Shown piece by piece: positions 1 to 6,497 of a DNA stretch of 10,332 bases (its first letter is position 1; each line of letters begins with the position of its first letter). The stretch is from Actinomycetes bacterium (GTDB lineage: Bacteria; Actinomycetota; Actinomycetes; Propionibacteriales; Propionibacteriaceae), in assembly GCA_023393755.1 (NCBI GenBank), contig JAEXCA010000146.1:1-10332 (forward strand), in the 5' to 3' direction. The notes beneath the pieces are model-generated. The model had not been told where the DNA came from, searched no databases, and saw only the letters and a program-made list of their open reading frames with translations. A program made the translations under genes and the position numbers.

Positions 1-2
1 CC

Positions 3-1676
3 GGGCCGCGCTGGCAACTGGCGAACGGCGCCCTGACCGCCTCCGGTGCCACCGTCCTCAACCTGGGGCACGTGGACGTCGCCTCGCTGCTCTCCGGCGG
101 CCGGCTGGTCACCAGGGTGAAGGACACCACCGAGTCGTCCACACCGATCTGGCGGGATCCGGCCTCGGTCGTGCTGCAGGTGCTGCCGGGTGCCCGGGCC
201 AGCGTCCCACCGAGCGCCGCGTACTCCTTCCTCGGGGCTCCCGGCTCGGCCACCTGGCTGCTCCCGGAGACCCAGGACGCGTCCCTGCTCTGGCCGGGCT
301 GGTCCACCGAGGAGATCCCGGTCAGCGCCACCCGGACCGACTTCGACTGGACGCTGACCGCGGTCGACGGTCCCGGCGCGTTCGCCCTGTTCACCAGCGG
401 CGACTTCGGTCTGCCGAAGGTGCGGTTCGACACCCGTGACGGGCTGCCCGACACCATGACGATCGACCGGCGGGTGCACGTCCACGGCTCCTGGGCGTTC
501 AGCGCCGAGGGGGTCTACTGCCTGTCCTTCAACCGGGCCACCACGCTGGCCGACGGCACCCGGGCGAGCAGCGACTTCACCCTGGCGGTGGCGGTCGGCG
601 AGATCGATGTCCAGGGGGTCGATCCGGTCCGCTGCGGCCAGGGCCAACCCACTCCGGCACCGTCCGGCACGCCCGGTTCCAGCACTGATCCGAAGCCGAC
701 CACCGGCCCCGCGGCGACCGGCGAGCCGAAGTCGGAGAAGCGGGCGAAGGCCGCCAACCGGCAGTGCGCGGCCGGCGCCACCATCCTGTCGGCCGGGCAC
801 ATCGACTACGCCTCCCGGATCGTCGGCGGCAAGCTGGAGTCGCTGATCGGCGACGACACCGGCGGCAAGAAGGTCTACCGGGAACCCTCCGGGACGGTGC
901 TCTGGCTGAAGCCGTCGGCGAAGGTGACCCTGCCGTCCGGCTTCGGAGACGTCGGCAAGGCCGGTGCGACGGTCTGGCAGGTGCCGCAGACCCAGAACCG
1001 CGACCTGATCTGGTTGGGCTGGAACACCGAGTTGCTGAACGCCGGCAATGCGGCTGGCCCGGTCACCTGGAAGCTCGATTCGGTGAGCGGTCCGGGGACG
1101 GTGAAGGTCTACCTGTCGGGCTCCTTCGGCGGGGTGCAGACCATGGTGCTGAACGGCCGCGGCTCCAGCTACCAGATCCCGTTGGGGGTCCACGCGCACG
1201 CCAACTGGGCGTTCAGCAGGGAGGGCACCTACCGGCTGAAGCTGACCCAGACCGTCACCCTGCCGGGAGGCAAGCGCTCGTCCGACACCGAGACGCTCAC
1301 CATCGCGGTGGGGGACGTCGATCCCGCCAAGGCAGCCCGCTCGGGGTCCGGTTGCGGCACGGTGTCGAACGCCAAGCTGACCGGGAACGATGCCGACGCG
1401 AAGGCGGCCGAGCAGGAGGCCACGGCCGCGGAACAGGCTGACGCCGAGGCCGCCGCGGCGGAGCAGGGCACCGGCCCGAGCAGCGCGCCCCGTCCGGTTT
1501 CCGGCTCGCTCGGCAACCAACCCGATCCGTCCACCCAGCCCGGTGCCACACCGCTGGCCGCCTCGAGTGGCCCGGTCCCTGGCCTGCTCGCCGGGCTGGG
1601 TGGGCTCCTCCTGGTCGGCGCGGCCGGCACCGCCGGGCTGTGGTGGCGTCGCCGGCGCTGGGCCGGACCGGCGTGA
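3..1676 (+). CDS. Surface-anchored protein with two choice-of-anchor M (TIGR03769-type) repeats, 5' partial
   Basis: The frame is open to the left edge and a repeat begins at about position 51 (TVLNLGHVD), so the true start is upstream; the GTG at 72 is inside the domain. Two repeats are visible, about 51-615 and 780-1320. Each has a GHxD motif (H at 69 and 798), an FLG/G-S-x-x-W segment, a PxTQ...LxWxGW stretch, a GPG...SGxFG core and an HxH...WAFSxxGxY motif (477-485, 1191-1199). A Pro/Thr linker separates them. An Ala/Glu/Gln-rich stretch (about 1390-1470) and a Pro/Ser-rich stalk lead to one hydrophobic helix and a basic RRRR tail, a membrane anchor without LPXTG. In the family such proteins lie beside metal-type ABC transporters and are proposed to be surface substrate receptors; that role is inferred. 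The stop overlaps the next start (GTGA, 1673-1676). Repeat number upstream is unknown. Confidence 0.88.
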   Translation, partial: GPRWQLANGALTASGATVLNLGHVDVASLLSGGRLVTRVKDTTESSTPIWRDPASVVLQVLPGARASVPPSAAYSFLGAPGSATWLLPETQDASLLWPGWSTEEIPVSATRTDFDWTLTAVDGPGAFALFTSGDFGLPKVRFDTRDGLPDTMTIDRRVHVHGSWAFSAEGVYCLSFNRATTLADGTRASSDFTLAVAVGEIDVQGVDPVRCGQGQPTPAPSGTPGSSTDPKPTTGPAATGEPKSEKRAKAANRQCAAGATILSAGHIDYASRIVGGKLESLIGDDTGGKKVYREPSGTVLWLKPSAKVTLPSGFGDVGKAGATVWQVPQTQNRDLIWLGWNTELLNAGNAAGPVTWKLDSVSGPGTVKVYLSGSFGGVQTMVLNGRGSSYQIPLGVHAHANWAFSREGTYRLKLTQTVTLPGGKRSSDTETLTIAVGDVDPAKAARSGSGCGTVSNAKLTGNDADAKAAEQEATAAEQADAEAAAAEQGTGPSSAPRPVSGSLGNQPDPSTQPGATPLAASSGPVPGLLAGLGGLLLVGAAGTAGLWWRRRRWAGPA

Positions 1677-3232
1677 GCCGGGGCGTGCGCCTGGCCGCCG
1701 CAGTCCTCACCCTTGCCACGGTGGTGACCGGCTGCGCGGCCAGGCCCGCGTTGCAGGCCGAGAGCGAGCGCCTGCAGGTGGTGACCACCACCGGTCTGCT
1801 GCGCGACCTGGTGCAGCGGGTGGGCGGTGACCGGGTGGAGGTGGTCTCGCTGATTCCGGACGGCGGTGACCCGCACAGCTACGAGCCCACCCTGCGGGAC
1901 GCCCGCAACGTGGTCTACGCCGATGTCGCCTTCAGCAACTACGCGCTGCTGGAGGAGCACAACGTGATCAAGACCCTGGACGCCAACCTGCGGCCCGACG
2001 CGATCAACGTTTCGCTGGTGGAGGAGTCGGTGAAGTACGCCGCCGAGCTCATTCCCCTGGTCGAGAACGTCAACCTGGACACCATCTGGCTGGGTCTGCG
2101 GATGCACGGGGACGGACGGGCGCACGGCGCCACGCGGGCCTCCCAGGTGGAGCTGTCAGCGATCGACGCTACCGGGCCGGGGGAGCTCTACGCCTACCTG
2201 ACCGGCAGCTTCGGCGACACCGATGTCTACTTCGACTCCTCCGACGGGTTTGACGCCGCCAGCGGCTATCGGCACGACACGGTGGCCATCCCCGCCGACG
2301 CCCACACCCACCTTTCCTGGGCGTTCACCGAACCCGGCGTCTACACGTTGACGCTGCGGGCCAGGCTGGTGGTGGACGACACCTCCCGTCCGATCCCGCT
2401 GGGTGAGGCGACCTTCCGGTTCGCGGTCGGGGTGAACCCGGCCGAGGCCGTCCCGGGTGCGGTGGTGCTCGACCGGGGGCACGCCGATCTGACCGCGAAC
2501 CTGGACACCGAGCAGCTCAAGGTGCGGTACGACCCAGGTGGGGGCGGCGAGCACAGCCAGCACTCCTACCCCGCCGACCAGGTGGTGATCGACGTCCCGG
2601 CCAAAGCGCTGGACGAGATCCCGGCCGGCCGGCAGTTCGCCTTCCTGGGCAAACCGGGGACGCAGATCTACCAGCTCGCCCAGGCGGTGCTGGGCAAGCA
2701 CGTCCACGGCGAACTCGACCCGCACCTGTGGCAGAACGTCCGGAACGCGATGGCCTACGTCCAACTGATCCGGGACACGCTGACCGACGCCGATCCGGCC
2801 GGCGCCGCGGAGTACCGGCGGAACACCAATGCCTACCTCGCCGAACTGGAAGCCGTGGACGACTACGTCCGCGCCACCATCGCCGAGATCCCGCCGGCCA
2901 ACCGCTACCTGGTCACCACCCACGACGCCTTCGGCTACCTGGCCAAGGCCTACGACGTGGCGGTCGCCGGTTTCGTCACGCCCAACCCGGCCACCGAACC
3001 GTCCCTGGCCGACCGGCGCAAGCTCTCCCAGACGCTGCGCACCCTCGGGATCAGGGCCGTCTTCCTGGAGCCGAACCTGGCCGCTCGTTCCTCTACGTTG
3101 GTAGAGGTCGCTGGTGAGCAGGGGGTGGCGGTCTGTCCGATCTACGGCGACGCCTTCGACGACCGGGTCACCGACTACGTCTCGATGATGCGGTTCAACG
3201 CCGACTCCCTGCGCGCCTGCCTGGGCGCCTGA
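1673..3232 (+). CDS. Anchored-repeat ABC transporter substrate-binding lipoprotein (ZnuA/TroA family with inserted anchor-M region)
   Basis: Cluster A-I metal-binding protein of a ZnuABC/MntABC-type importer, 519 residues from GTG 1673. That start overlaps the upstream stop (GTGA) and gives a compact lipoprotein signal peptide with lipobox V-T-G-C (Cys21, 1733-1735). A GTG at 1640 would add 11 residues. The four expected ligand positions are present: H68 in DPHSYEP (1874), H351 in DPHLW (2723), H417 in TTHDAF (2921) and D493 in YGDAF (3149). His at the third position resembles ZnuA/TroA more than the Glu of MntC/PsaA, which favours zinc but does not prove it. About 210 extra residues (about 2060-2700) sit between ligands 1 and 2 and match the anchor-M repeats of the neighbours, with their halves in reversed order. 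Ordinary family members are about 300 residues, so the length is explained by this insert. The domain-containing binding protein is the known TIGR03772-type arrangement. Confidence 0.92.
   Translation: MSRGVRLAAAVLTLATVVTGCAARPALQAESERLQVVTTTGLLRDLVQRVGGDRVEVVSLIPDGGDPHSYEPTLRDARNVVYADVAFSNYALLEEHNVIKTLDANLRPDAINVSLVEESVKYAAELIPLVENVNLDTIWLGLRMHGDGRAHGATRASQVELSAIDATGPGELYAYLTGSFGDTDVYFDSSDGFDAASGYRHDTVAIPADAHTHLSWAFTEPGVYTLTLRARLVVDDTSRPIPLGEATFRFAVGVNPAEAVPGAVVLDRGHADLTANLDTEQLKVRYDPGGGGEHSQHSYPADQVVIDVPAKALDEIPAGRQFAFLGKPGTQIYQLAQAVLGKHVHGELDPHLWQNVRNAMAYVQLIRDTLTDADPAGAAEYRRNTNAYLAELEAVDDYVRATIAEIPPANRYLVTTHDAFGYLAKAYDVAVAGFVTPNPATEPSLADRRKLSQTLRTLGIRAVFLEPNLAARSSTLVEVAGEQGVAVCPIYGDAFDDRVTDYVSMMRFNADSLRACLGA
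3090..3107 (+). other. Perfect 7-bp inverted repeat with 4-nt loop inside the binding-protein gene
   Basis: CCTCTAC-GTTG-GTAGAGG reads as a perfect hairpin inside the coding sequence for RSSTLVEV. The codons here (TCT, TTG, GTA, and GCT just after) are AT-richer than those of the surrounding gene, so the structure is not simply a by-product of GC-rich codon choice. No function is known; it could be chance. Confidence 0.4.
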
Positions 3233-3248
3233 CGATGAGAGGAAACCG

Positions 3249-4229
3249 ATGCGAATCACCCGCTCTCTGGCCGTCGTGGGGGCACTCGCCCTGGCCGCGC
3301 TGGTCGCCCCGCCGGCCCACGCCGAGACCGAGGATCCGAACCTGCAGCAGAAGGTGGAGGCCGGTCAGGAGATCGTGCACGGCCAGAAGGTACTGAACGT
3401 CGGGCACGTCGACATGGGGCCCAAGTACGTCGACGGCCAGTGGAAGCTGATGATCCACGACGACGCAGCCAAGGCCGACGCCGATGCCACCAGCGTCTGG
3501 CGGTTTCCGGATGAGACCGTGATGCAGGTGTTCGACCAGGGCAAGCTGACCGTGCCCGACGACCCCGCCTACGAGTTTCTCGGTGCCGAACCCGGCAGCG
3601 ACGTCTGGGTGGTGCCGCAGACCCAGAACCCCGAGGTGGTCTGGCTGGGCTGGAACACCCAGGACCCCGAGGTGATGGCGGCGATCGACCGCGGCGTCAC
3701 GCTCTCGTTGGTCGGTGCCCAAGGACCTGGCTCGGTGGTGGTCTACCTGCAATCCGGCAGCTTCGGCGAGCCGCAACTGTTGTGGGACACCCGGGTGACC
3801 GACCCGCAACCGATCTGGGTGGACGTGAACACCCACACCCACGCCAACTGGGTGTTCACCGAGCCTGGGGTGTACCTGCTGCAACTGCGTGCCGAGGCCG
3901 ACCTGGTCGGCGGTGGAACCGCCAGCGACACCGCCCTGGTCCGCTTCGCGGTCGGCACCGCCACATCGGCCGAGGAGGCCTTCGCCGCCACCTGGCAGGG
4001 CCCCGAGCCCGCGACCGCCCAGCCGACCCTGGCCCCGGCCCAGGAGGAGCCGGCCGCCGAGGACTCGGACTGGCGGGTACCCGCCCTGATCGGCGCCATC
4101 GTGGCGGTCGGACTGGCCCTGCTGATCGGCTTCCCGGTGGCCGTCATCCGCGGCAACCGTGCCCGCGACCGGGTGCTGGCCGAGCGGACCCGCCAGGCGT
4201 CCGATCCCGACGATGAGGACGATCAGTGA
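3249..4229 (+). CDS. Secreted membrane-anchored protein with one choice-of-anchor M repeat
   Basis: 326 residues. The ATG is set by a good ribosome-binding site (AGAGG at 3238-3242, 6 nt spacing), 16 bases after the binding-protein stop. A Sec signal peptide (MRITRS, then an Ala/Leu/Val-rich core, cleavage after AHA at residue 25) precedes one full repeat: GHVD (H at 3405), FLG, VPQTQN...VWLGWNT, GPG, SGSFGEP and HTHANWVFTEPGVY (HxH at 3834-3842). An Ala/Pro/Glu-rich stalk (about residues 245-275) leads to a transmembrane helix at about 278-298 and a charged cytoplasmic tail ending in D/E residues. There is no LPXTG, so sortase anchoring is not supported. It probably displays the repeat outside the membrane as a receptor or docking partner for the transporter; that role is inferred from the family and the operon. 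The stop overlaps the ATPase start (GTGA, 4226-4229). Confidence 0.9.
   Translation: MRITRSLAVVGALALAALVAPPAHAETEDPNLQQKVEAGQEIVHGQKVLNVGHVDMGPKYVDGQWKLMIHDDAAKADADATSVWRFPDETVMQVFDQGKLTVPDDPAYEFLGAEPGSDVWVVPQTQNPEVVWLGWNTQDPEVMAAIDRGVTLSLVGAQGPGSVVVYLQSGSFGEPQLLWDTRVTDPQPIWVDVNTHTHANWVFTEPGVYLLQLRAEADLVGGGTASDTALVRFAVGTATSAEEAFAATWQGPEPATAQPTLAPAQEEPAAEDSDWRVPALIGAIVAVGLALLIGFPVAVIRGNRARDRVLAERTRQASDPDDEDDQ
4215..4219 (+). promoter_or_regulatory. Ribosome-binding site supporting the GTG 4226 start of the ATPase
   Basis: GAGGA lies 6 nt before GTG 4226, inside the end of the upstream gene. It supports translation from 4226, and so of the unusual N-terminal extension. In-frame GTG codons nearer the conserved domain (4520, 4580, 4583) have no comparable site before them. 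Confidence 0.55.
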
Positions 4230-5314
4230 CAGGCGATCCACGGCCGATGGCTGAGTGTGACGAAGCGACGATGGCCGAGCCTGACGAAGCCCGGGCCCCG
4301 GACCGGGGGACGGTTCCGGGGTCCGCCGCTCCCGACGTTGAGCACGCCGGGAGCGCGGGGACCGTTCCTCCGCGTGGGACCGGGCCACGGTCGCTGAGCT
4401 TGTCGAAGGCTTCCCTGTCCCAGCCTGCCAGCGGCCGGATCGCGGTTGATTCCGATGCCGAGCTGAACCAGCGGGACGCGGGCACGGTTCCGCACTCCCT
4501 GGACACCGGAACCGCCCCGGTGTCCCCAGCCAACCGGCGGCGGGAGGTTTGGTCGGGCTCGGCCGCCGTCCCCTCGCTGGTGGTGCGGGAGGTTGCCGTC
4601 GAGCTCGGCGGACGGCTGGTGCTGGAGCACACCGGCCTCAGCATCGACCACGGCGAGCTGGTCGGTCTGATCGGACCCAACGGGGCCGGGAAGACCACCC
4701 TGCTGCGCACCATCCTCGGGGTGCAGCCGACGGTGGCCGGCGAGGTGACGGTCGAGGGGCGTCAGGCCCGTCCGGGGGTCACCCCGATCGGCTACGTGCC
4801 GCAACGGCACGAGTTCGCCTGGGAGTTCCCGATCTCGGTGGCCGACACGGTGATGACCGGTCTCACCCGGCAACTCGGGCTGTTCCGCCGGCCGAGCCGG
4901 GCAGCCTGGGAGGCGGTCGCCGATGCCCTCGACCGGGTGCGGATGACCCACCTGGCCGGCCGGCCGATCGGGCAGCTCTCCGGCGGGCAGCGGCAGCGGG
5001 TGCTGGTCGCCCGGGCGCTCGCGTTGCGTCCGGTGGTGCTGCTGCTGGACGAGCCCTTCTCGGGCCTCGACATGCCCGCCCAGGAACTGCTGACCGAACT
5101 GTTCACCGACCTGGCCCGCGAGGGACGGGCGGTGCTGATGGCCACCCATGACCTGGCCGGCGCGCTGTACAGCTGCGATCGGATCGCGCTGCTCAACCGT
5201 ACCGTGGTCGCCACCGGCACCCCCTCCGCCCTGGCCGCCGACCCGTCGGCCTGGACCGCCACCTTCGGGGTGGACGAGAACTCCGCCCTGCTCCGCATCC
5301 TGAAGGCCGCCTGA
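4226..5314 (+). CDS. Anchored-repeat-type ABC transporter ATP-binding protein (ZnuC/MntA-like) with a repeat-derived N-terminal extension
   Basis: Cytoplasmic ATPase that would power the metal-type importer. From GTG 4226 (362 residues) the ABC domain starts at about residue 117: Walker A GPNGAGKT (150-157), Q-loop Q193 in VPQRHEF, signature LSGGQRQR (251-258), Walker B VVLLLDEP (270-277) and H-loop H308 (ATHDL). All key residues are intact. Residues 1 to about 115 have no counterpart in typical ZnuC proteins of about 250 residues. They are low-complexity, rich in Gly/Pro/Asp/Ser, and contain GTVPG, GTVPP, GTVPH and GTAPV, the coding products of a dispersed DNA repeat. The GTGA overlap and GAGGA site support GTG 4226. 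If they are misleading, the start could be GTG 4520 or 4580 and 4230-4520 would be a repeat-filled spacer. The stop (TGA, 5312-5314) overlaps an ATG at 5314. Confidence 0.9.
   Translation: MTGDPRPMAECDEATMAEPDEARAPDRGTVPGSAAPDVEHAGSAGTVPPRGTGPRSLSLSKASLSQPASGRIAVDSDAELNQRDAGTVPHSLDTGTAPVSPANRRREVWSGSAAVPSLVVREVAVELGGRLVLEHTGLSIDHGELVGLIGPNGAGKTTLLRTILGVQPTVAGEVTVEGRQARPGVTPIGYVPQRHEFAWEFPISVADTVMTGLTRQLGLFRRPSRAAWEAVADALDRVRMTHLAGRPIGQLSGGQRQRVLVARALALRPVVLLLDEPFSGLDMPAQELLTELFTDLAREGRAVLMATHDLAGALYSCDRIALLNRTVVATGTPSALAADPSAWTATFGVDENSALLRILKAA
4250..4410 (+). repeat. Three degenerate copies of a GCTGAGCTTGTCGAAGGC-type short repeat
   Basis: The clearest copy, GCTGAGCTTGTCGAAGGC, is at 4393-4410. 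Related 18-mers are at 4250-4267 (GCTGAGTGTGACGAAGCG) and 4274-4291 (GCCGAGCCTGACGAAGCC). From memory, CTTCGACAAGCTCAG-like words recur in the intergenic DNA of several actinobacterial genomes; here they lie inside the ATPase reading frame. The two left copies are weaker and may be chance. Confidence 0.45.
4306..4520 (+). repeat. GGGGACGGTTCCGGGG-family short repeats within the 5' part of the ATPase gene
   Basis: Four copies or near-copies: GGGGACGGTTCCGGGG (4306-4321), GGGGACCGTTCC (4357-4368), GGGCACGGTTCCGC (4480-4493) and, in the opposite orientation, CCGGAACCGCCCCGG (4506-4520). The same word recurs at 10264-10332. The partly palindromic form and dispersed copies resemble REP-type elements, but no associated transposase is visible. 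Confidence 0.6.
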
Positions 5315-5322
5315 TGAGCCCG
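5304..5322 (+). repeat. 19-bp direct repeat, left copy, at the ATPase stop
   Basis: AGGCCGCCTGATGAGCCCG matches 5591-5609 at 18 of 19 bases. It contains the end of the ATPase gene, part of a GAAGG ribosome-binding site (5302-5306) and ATG 5314. This looks like the ancestral permease start, with the TGATG stop/start overlap usual in this operon. Confidence 0.7.
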
Positions 5323-5604
5323 ACCTATCGGCCCGCGACGCGGTGCGTGAACAAATCCACCTCCAGTTGGCCGCAAGCTGCCCGAAGAGAGGCGACCTGG
5401 GCAATCCGGAGGTCGATTTGTCCGGCTGCGGGAGGTCACTCGATCAGCACCCACTGCCGCCCCGTGTGGCCCGCCGCCTGGTGTGAGATGAACAAATCGA
5501 CCTCCAGATGGGCCTGGAGAGCCCGAAACAAGGTCGAATCGGCAATCTGGACGTCGATTTGTTCGGCTGACCCTGCACGCTGTCTTGGGGAGGCCGCCCG
5601 ATGA
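5314..5604 (+). CDS. Doubtful 96-residue ORF spanning the hairpin insert
   Basis: An open frame begins at ATG 5314, overlapping the ATPase stop (TGATG), with GAAGG 7 nt upstream. It ends at the TGA inside the permease start (ATGA, 5601-5604). The product has two similar 27-residue units (NKSTSSW...RRSIC and NKSTSRW...WTSIC) because the two 81-nt hairpin units lie in the same frame. It is Cys-, Trp- and Arg-containing, with no signal peptide, membrane segment or recognisable domain. The frame could be translated simply to keep the permease coupled to the ATPase after an insertion. It is more likely a by-product of the repeats than a functional protein. Confidence 0.2.
   Translation: MSPTYRPATRCVNKSTSSWPQAARREATWAIRRSICPAAGGHSISTHCRPVWPAAWCEMNKSTSRWAWRARNKVESAIWTSICSADPARCLGEAAR
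5348..5428 (+). repeat. 81-nt hairpin unit, copy 1
   Basis: The left arm, TGAACAAATCCACCTCCAGT, pairs with the right arm around GGAGGTCGATTTGTCCGG, with about 16 of 21 positions complementary. Between the arms lies a central part containing GCCCGAA. The unit aligns without gaps to 5489-5569 at about 59 of 81 positions. The arms contain AACAAATC, AT-richer than the surrounding genes. Confidence 0.75.
5489..5569 (+). repeat. 81-nt hairpin unit, copy 2
   Basis: The arms AACAAATCGACCTCCAGAT and ATCTGGACGTCGATTTGTT are complementary except at one position, so the stem is stronger than in copy 1. The central loop part shares GCCCGAA and GGCAATC with copy 1. Copies start 141 bp apart. The element ends 31 bases before the permease ATG, so a folded transcript could influence permease translation. 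Confidence 0.78.
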
Positions 5605-5609
5605 GCCCG
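5591..5609 (+). repeat. 19-bp direct repeat, right copy, at the permease start
   Basis: AGGCCGCCCGATGAGCCCG, one mismatch from 5304-5322. It carries the permease start codon (ATG 5601), and GGGGAGG at 5587-5593 is its ribosome-binding site. Confidence 0.7.
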
Positions 5610-6497
5610 CTCGAGTTCTTCACCGACCTGTTGAACCCCGACCTGGCCTTCCTGCCGAAGGCGTTGCTGGTGGCGGTGATGTCGTCCATCGTCTGCGGGG
5701 TGGTCGGCAGCTTCGTGGTGCTGCGCGGGATGGCGTTCATCGGGGACGCGGTCGCGCACGCGGTGTTCCCAGGCCTGGCGATCGCCTTCGTGGTCAGCGG
5801 CAACCTGGTGCTGGGCGGCTCGATCGCCGGCATCCTGACCGCCATCGGGGTGGCGGTGTTCTCCCAGAACCGGCGGCTGAAGGAGGACTCGATCATCGGG
5901 GTGTTCTTCGTCGCCGCCTTCGCGCTCGGCATCGTGGTGATCTCCCGCGCTCCCGGGTACGCCGGCAGCCTGCAGCAGTTCCTGTTCGGCTCGATCGCCG
6001 GCATCCCCGACTCCGACCTGTGGGTGGTCGGTATCACCGGGCTGATCGTGCTCGGCGTGGTGTTCGCGCTGCACAAGGAATTCGTCACCATCAGCCTCGA
6101 CCGGGAATCCGCCGGGGCGCTCGGCGTACCGGTGTTCGGCCTCGACCTCGTGCTCTACGTTCTGGTCACCCTGGCGGTGGTGATCAGCGTCCAGACCATC
6201 GGCAACATCCTGGTGCTCGCGCTGCTGGTGACCCCGGCGGCCACCGCCCGGCTGCTGACCGACAAGTTGGGCGTGATGATGGCCCTCGCCCCGGCGATTG
6301 GTGCGCTGGGCGCACTGGTCGGGCTGTACATCTCCTGGTCGTGGGATCTGCCGACCGGCGGCACGATCGTGCTTGTGCTCACCGCCGGCTTCGCCCTGGC
6401 CTGGGCGGTCGGCCCCCGGCACGGACTGCTCTCCCGCCGACTCGCCCGTCGCAGCGTGACGGTCGAGTCCAACCTCGTCACCGCGGGAGCACCATGA
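5601..6497 (+). CDS. Anchored-repeat-type ABC transporter permease (ABC-3 family, ZnuB/MntB-like)
   Basis: Integral membrane subunit of the metal-type importer, 298 residues. ATG 5601 follows GGGGAGG (5587-5593) at 7 nt. Most of the length forms about seven or eight hydrophobic segments. ABC-3 hallmarks are present: GSFVVLRGMAFIGDAVAHAVFPG near residues 36-58 (matching the family's LRxxxFxGDAxxHAVxPG), the cytoplasmic loop DRESAGALGV (167-176) that contacts the ATPase in this family, and GNILVLALLVTPAATARL (201-218). The C-terminal tail is basic and then polar. The 287-bp insert separates it from the ATPase gene, although ATG 5314 may once have been its start. Its stop overlaps the next start (ATGA, 6494-6497). 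Confidence 0.93.
   Translation: MSPLEFFTDLLNPDLAFLPKALLVAVMSSIVCGVVGSFVVLRGMAFIGDAVAHAVFPGLAIAFVVSGNLVLGGSIAGILTAIGVAVFSQNRRLKEDSIIGVFFVAAFALGIVVISRAPGYAGSLQQFLFGSIAGIPDSDLWVVGITGLIVLGVVFALHKEFVTISLDRESAGALGVPVFGLDLVLYVLVTLAVVISVQTIGNILVLALLVTPAATARLLTDKLGVMMALAPAIGALGALVGLYISWSWDLPTGGTIVLVLTAGFALAWAVGPRHGLLSRRLARRSVTVESNLVTAGAP

Larger units (their letters stand above)
5323..5590. mobile_element. Candidate non-autonomous insertion carrying two hairpin units
   Basis: This 268-bp segment separates two genes that elsewhere in this operon would overlap. It is bounded by a 19-bp direct repeat that could be a target duplication, and it carries two related inverted-repeat units. It encodes no transposase. 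Alternatives are a structured regulatory spacer controlling permease expression, or an unequal duplication of the operon junction. Outside the hairpins (5323-5347, 5429-5488, 5570-5590) nothing recognisable is seen. Confidence 0.4.

Noticed and set aside
72..74. GTG 72 as the start of the first gene
   Set aside because: The codon lies inside the conserved GHVD motif; the frame and the domain continue upstream to the edge.
3195..4388. Long antisense open frame on the - strand (similar ones at 1229-2125, 2156-3259 and 4223-5404)
   Set aside because: They mirror well-supported + strand genes, have low-complexity His/Gly/Arg-rich products and no domain or ribosome-binding site; they are by-products of high GC.
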